Shown: piece after piece, positions 61,208 through 64,000 of the stretch
Numbering within the stretch: the stretch's first letter is position 1
Layout of the letters: each line of letters begins with the position of its first letter
NCBI GenBank assembly: GCA_023014335.1
Contig: JAECYW010000007.1
Location: forward strand, 496,001 to 560,000
Origin: Galerina marginata
Taxonomy: Eukaryota > Basidiomycota > Agaricomycetes > Agaricales > Galerinaceae
Reading direction: 5' to 3'
DNA length: 64,000 nt
Program-made: the position numbers and the translations under genes
The notes under the pieces: model-generated
Databases searched by the model: none
The model's input: the letters and a program-made list of their open reading frames with translations, nothing else
What the model was told of the DNA's origin: nothing

Positions 61208-64000
61208 TCAAACTTTTTGGGCCAAAACTTGTGATTGAAGGACACCCGCATTGACTTGACCTCCAGCAACGGGTCGCGATAGTTTATTTTGGCCGGATTT
61301 GACGACAAACTGTGCGGTGGCAAAGCCGTCTAGGTTGGCGAATGCTGGAAAGATGAAAAATCATCAATGGGCGTCAGACACGAAACAGGGGTGCCACATA
61401 CAAACGTTGCGCATGCCATAGTAAGTTGCGTTCAAGTGCTCCGAATCTATCGTGAGCGTGAAGAACCCTCTGTAGGATCCTTCGCTCCATTGCAAGTCCG
61501 GGTTCACCGAAACGAGGCTTTGTGATATCACATCAGCCTTTTCTGGTGTTATTCCAGAGCCGAAGGATGAACCAGATGTTACGGCCGTACCAGCGAACTC
61601 GACGCCGATGGCTCCAGCTCCTGTAACTGGATTATAACTGCAATAATTCATCATTAAGGAATCGTCTTTGAAGTCTCGTTTCTAAAACACACTTTGTAGT
61701 ATCGTTTGGATCTAGAAGGAGCACAAATCGTCAGTCCCCTCAGTGCAATCTGGATAAGTATGAAGATAAGTATTCTCACGGGCTAAATCGGAAACCCAGT
61801 TTGCATGACTGTCGCCAGAGAGGATCACTGTGTTGCTTATTTTATTCTTGTAAAGGTGGTCAAGCACACGTGCACGGTTGGCCCGATATCCATCCCAGGC
61901 ATCCTGTATGGCACAATACAATCAGCCAAGCTCAGACAAAAGACAAAAGTTCTCCAAATACCAGGTCAACTACGAATAGAGACATTAAGATCGCCAGAAC
62001 ATTTGGTGAAAAGTGGATAGTACGTACATGCCCCTGATTCATTGAGCTGCGAAAACACGATCTGTTGCCTAGATATATTTGTGGGTAACGGACCACCGAC
62101 GGCTCTGTCCGAGGAAGATGACTTACCCGACGACTCTCCACACAGCGCCTCTCTTTGCCGACTCGGATACAGTATCGTAGAACCCTGTAGATCGTTTCGA
62201 CAAAACACATGGAGGAGACGTATGAAAAGCTCTTACATTGCTCTTGAGCGGCTCCCATCAACGACCGGTTTGCGAAAGAAGAAATTGTGTTCACATCTGC
62301 AAAGTGGGGACTCCGGATGACTCAATGCATATCACAATGCAAAGGTAATCGCCTACATTCTAAGAATAGTAGGACATCATCAGGCTATCGGTTACTAGAT
62401 AATTCTGACTTTACTCACCAGTGTTATAATAGACCTAGCGACTCTTGGATGTCATGACATAAACAACGGACACAGAACGGAACTCACGTCTGTAAGATCT
62501 CGGTCATATTGACCTGAATAATATTGTTGTAATACGTGAATCGTTGTCGGCAAGTGCAACTCACGGGTATCGAGCATGGTTAGGTCTAATAATTTTCCTA
62601 TCTGAAAGTTTCTCCAAATTCTAAGTTTATCCTGGGGGTCTACCTGGCGTATTGGCATCCACTCGTGGTAGGCCCGAACGGCCGCCAGTTTACGGTCAGT
62701 AAAGCATGCGCCAGAAGGGGAGAATGAGCAACCAGTGGTGGTGTCGTTGGAATCGGCGGTGCCAGCTTTCCAAGAGTTGTCGGCGACCTAAGTCCAGTGG
62801 GTAAAAGGAGGTTACGCAATAGTGATTGAACCATGTACCTCATGATCATCCTACGGGAACCAACGGATGGCATGTAAGCAATCTATAAAATTTTCCTGGA
62901 GGAGCTTCAACTCACCCTGTATACATCCCGGTTAACAGACTGAAATGGGTTAGCGAATTCATATTGATTTAGATTACTTGCCAAACAGTGATCCAGGGGG
63001 CATTCTGGTGAGCAGTCACAAGGCTTTGGTCTGTCCTGTATTGACTCAACCTTTGGCGGTAATCGTGGATAGTAGCCAATTCTCGACCGAGTGTTTGTCT
63101 TCCAATCTTGGCGCTGATAGGTACAGAGGCGATCTCAATGCTAAATCAAGCGCTGATAGAAGTGTCGCGCTCACCCACTACCCAGGGATTCGTAGATCTG
63201 TTGTAAAAAGACAGACAAGTAAGCTGCGGTATTCGCTATGGCATCAAGTGGACAAGCTATACATAGTCACCGAGGTGTACGAAAATCTCTGCCGAGGTGT
63301 TGTGGGCAGCGAAGCCATATGCGTTGAACCAACCTAACGCCGATTGAATCAGCCTTGCGAAAGGGAAAAGGTATGAATTTCATTACCCGCTTGGTATTGA
63401 GAACAAGAAAACACAGCGATGACTAGAGGTTTTCCGCCGTTGACTGAGTGGGCAGGAGCTGTAGGTAGATGGTTCAACGTTTGTTACATTTTATGTCGAT
63501 CCTTAGTGAGAACTCACTGTCGGCGTTCGCTATAGTCCTTGTCATTCCAACTGGGCTGGTCGCCGTTGAGGCACAGTCGCTGAATTGATAAAAGTATTTC
63601 GTATCTGGGTGCAGTCCGGTAGCCTCCACCTTGACAGTCCAGTCCACATCATAGCTGGTAAAGGCTTCACCACTGTCAACCACCTTCCCGGTAAGGTCGG
63701 CAGTCGTTCCAATCTTAAAAGCGAGGCAAACTGGGACACTCTGGTCCGGCAGGGCTCCCGTCGGAGAAGTGGGCACCGCACGGGTCCAAAGCAGAACGGA
63801 TGTGTCGAATGGGTCTCCCTTTTTATATTTTTGCTTCAGTAAATGTGGAATAATAGAAAGACAGATATACATACGCTGGCCACTTTTTATTTTTCAATAG
63901 CCAAGATTAGTAAGAATAGCGGCAATGCAACGGTCGAAGCTATTTTTACCTGCATGAGTAAAGTTTACCCCACCACTCCACACGAAAGGGCTCTGAAGCG
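61208..64000 (-). CDS. PhoD-type alkaline phosphatase/phosphodiesterase, 5' end cut by window edge
   Basis: Metal-dependent phosphatase, normally secreted or vacuolar. The window starts inside the coding region (LQSPFVWSGGVNFTHA). Splicing gives the PhoD N-domain motif HAVASGDPFDTSVLLWTRAV. The catalytic domain has IFVHLGDYIYESLG, then NAPWITVW-DDHE-VADNSW, the metal motif rebuilt across tiny exons. YHEWMPIRQVDPQDKLRIWR, LDLTMLDTRQYDRDLTD and VILSGDSHANWVSDLA follow. It ends ...QVNAGVLQSQVLAQKV with TGA at 61208. More than twelve introns interrupt it. The start and any signal peptide lie beyond the right edge. Confidence 0.93.
62839..62850 (-). other. 12-nt exon encoding DDHE in the PhoD gene
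   Basis: GATGATCATGAG is flanked by a CCCGTAG acceptor and a GTACAT donor. It supplies four residues of the WDDHE metal-binding motif; the next exon (from 62787 downwards) begins VADNSW. Confidence 0.8.
62916..62916 (-). other. candidate single-nucleotide exon (G) in the PhoD gene
   Basis: The upstream exon ends ...ATC ACT GTT TG at 62982 and the next coding exon starts GAT GAT. One G is needed to complete Trp and hold the frame. Between them, GTATACAG|G|GTGAGT places a single G after a good acceptor and before a perfect donor. The flanking introns are 62917-62981 (GC-AG) and 62851-62915 (GT-AG), each 65 nt. No other pairing of nearby sites keeps the W-DDHE motif. Confidence 0.65.
62917..62981 (-). 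other. GC-AG intron in the PhoD gene
   Basis: The intron begins GCAAGTAATC, matching the usual GC-donor consensus GCAAGT, and ends TATACAG. Its use is required by the same frame argument as the single-nucleotide exon. Confidence 0.65.

Noticed and set aside
62640..62873. Minus-strand frame MPSVGSRRMIMRY... over the DDHE exon
   Set aside because: It is a different frame from the PhoD motif and reads through two clear introns; it destroys WDDHE.

Overview
The window is nuclear DNA of a filamentous basidiomycete, most likely a mushroom-forming Agaricomycete. Genes are dense and split by many short introns of about 45-70 nt. The families fit this: DUF6699, a macrophage-activating-type GPI glycoprotein, PalI/SUR7, Pmp3 and SSA-type Hsp70 ending in EEVD. 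I count about 24 recognisable genes and saw no rRNA, tRNA or CRISPR. Most genes are conserved housekeeping genes. The accessory content is one 265-bp MITE-like element, one giant repeat-built disordered protein gene, and several unusual splice structures.

Layout. 0-5 kb: three kynurenine-pathway genes side by side, namely kynurenine 3-monooxygenase (-, cut by the left edge), kynureninase (+) and kynurenine formamidase (-), followed by a Pmp3 proteolipid gene. The first two share a divergent promoter with a 10-bp dyad. Formamidase and Pmp3 share a promoter with a full CRE palindrome. 5-15 kb: eIF2B-epsilon (-), an Ala/Pro/Glu-rich disordered protein (-), a PalI/SUR7 four-TM protein (+) and the rRNA methyltransferase Nop2 (-). 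15-24 kb: a METTL21-like methyltransferase (-), a RhoGEF with a large insert in its DH domain (+), asparagine synthetase (-) and a DUF6699 protein (-). 24-34 kb: an Sso-type syntaxin (+), the MITE, phosphatidylinositol synthase (+), a mitochondrial-type AAA ATPase (+), Nse1 (-) and phosphatidylserine synthase (-). 34-42.5 kb: one giant disordered gene (-). It is built from internal duplications at several scales, including exactly 21 tandem 39-bp units and a tandem pair of 51-bp exons. 43-51 kb: a USP7/Ubp15-type deubiquitinase (+), Sec66 (-) and mitochondrial citrate synthase (+). 51-58 kb: an unrecognised protein with a Gly/Pro-rich tail (-), divergent by only 77 bp from a PP2A B56 subunit (+), then Hsp70 (+) behind a five-unit step-type heat shock element. 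58-64 kb: a GPI-anchored macrophage-activating-type glycoprotein (-) and a PhoD-type phosphatase (-) cut by the right edge.

The most unusual observation is in the PhoD gene. To keep the conserved W-D-D-H-E metal motif in frame, the transcript appears to need a single-nucleotide exon. This exon lies between a GC-AG intron and a GT-AG intron, each 65 nt, and is followed by a 12-nt exon. A second GC-AG intron is needed in the Pmp3 gene.

Functionally, the left cluster carries three consecutive steps from tryptophan toward NAD (formylkynurenine to kynurenine to 3-hydroxykynurenine to 3-hydroxyanthranilate). The 26-34 kb block holds two enzymes that compete for CDP-diacylglycerol, making PI and PS. 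All assignments come from reading translated motifs by eye; no database search was run.
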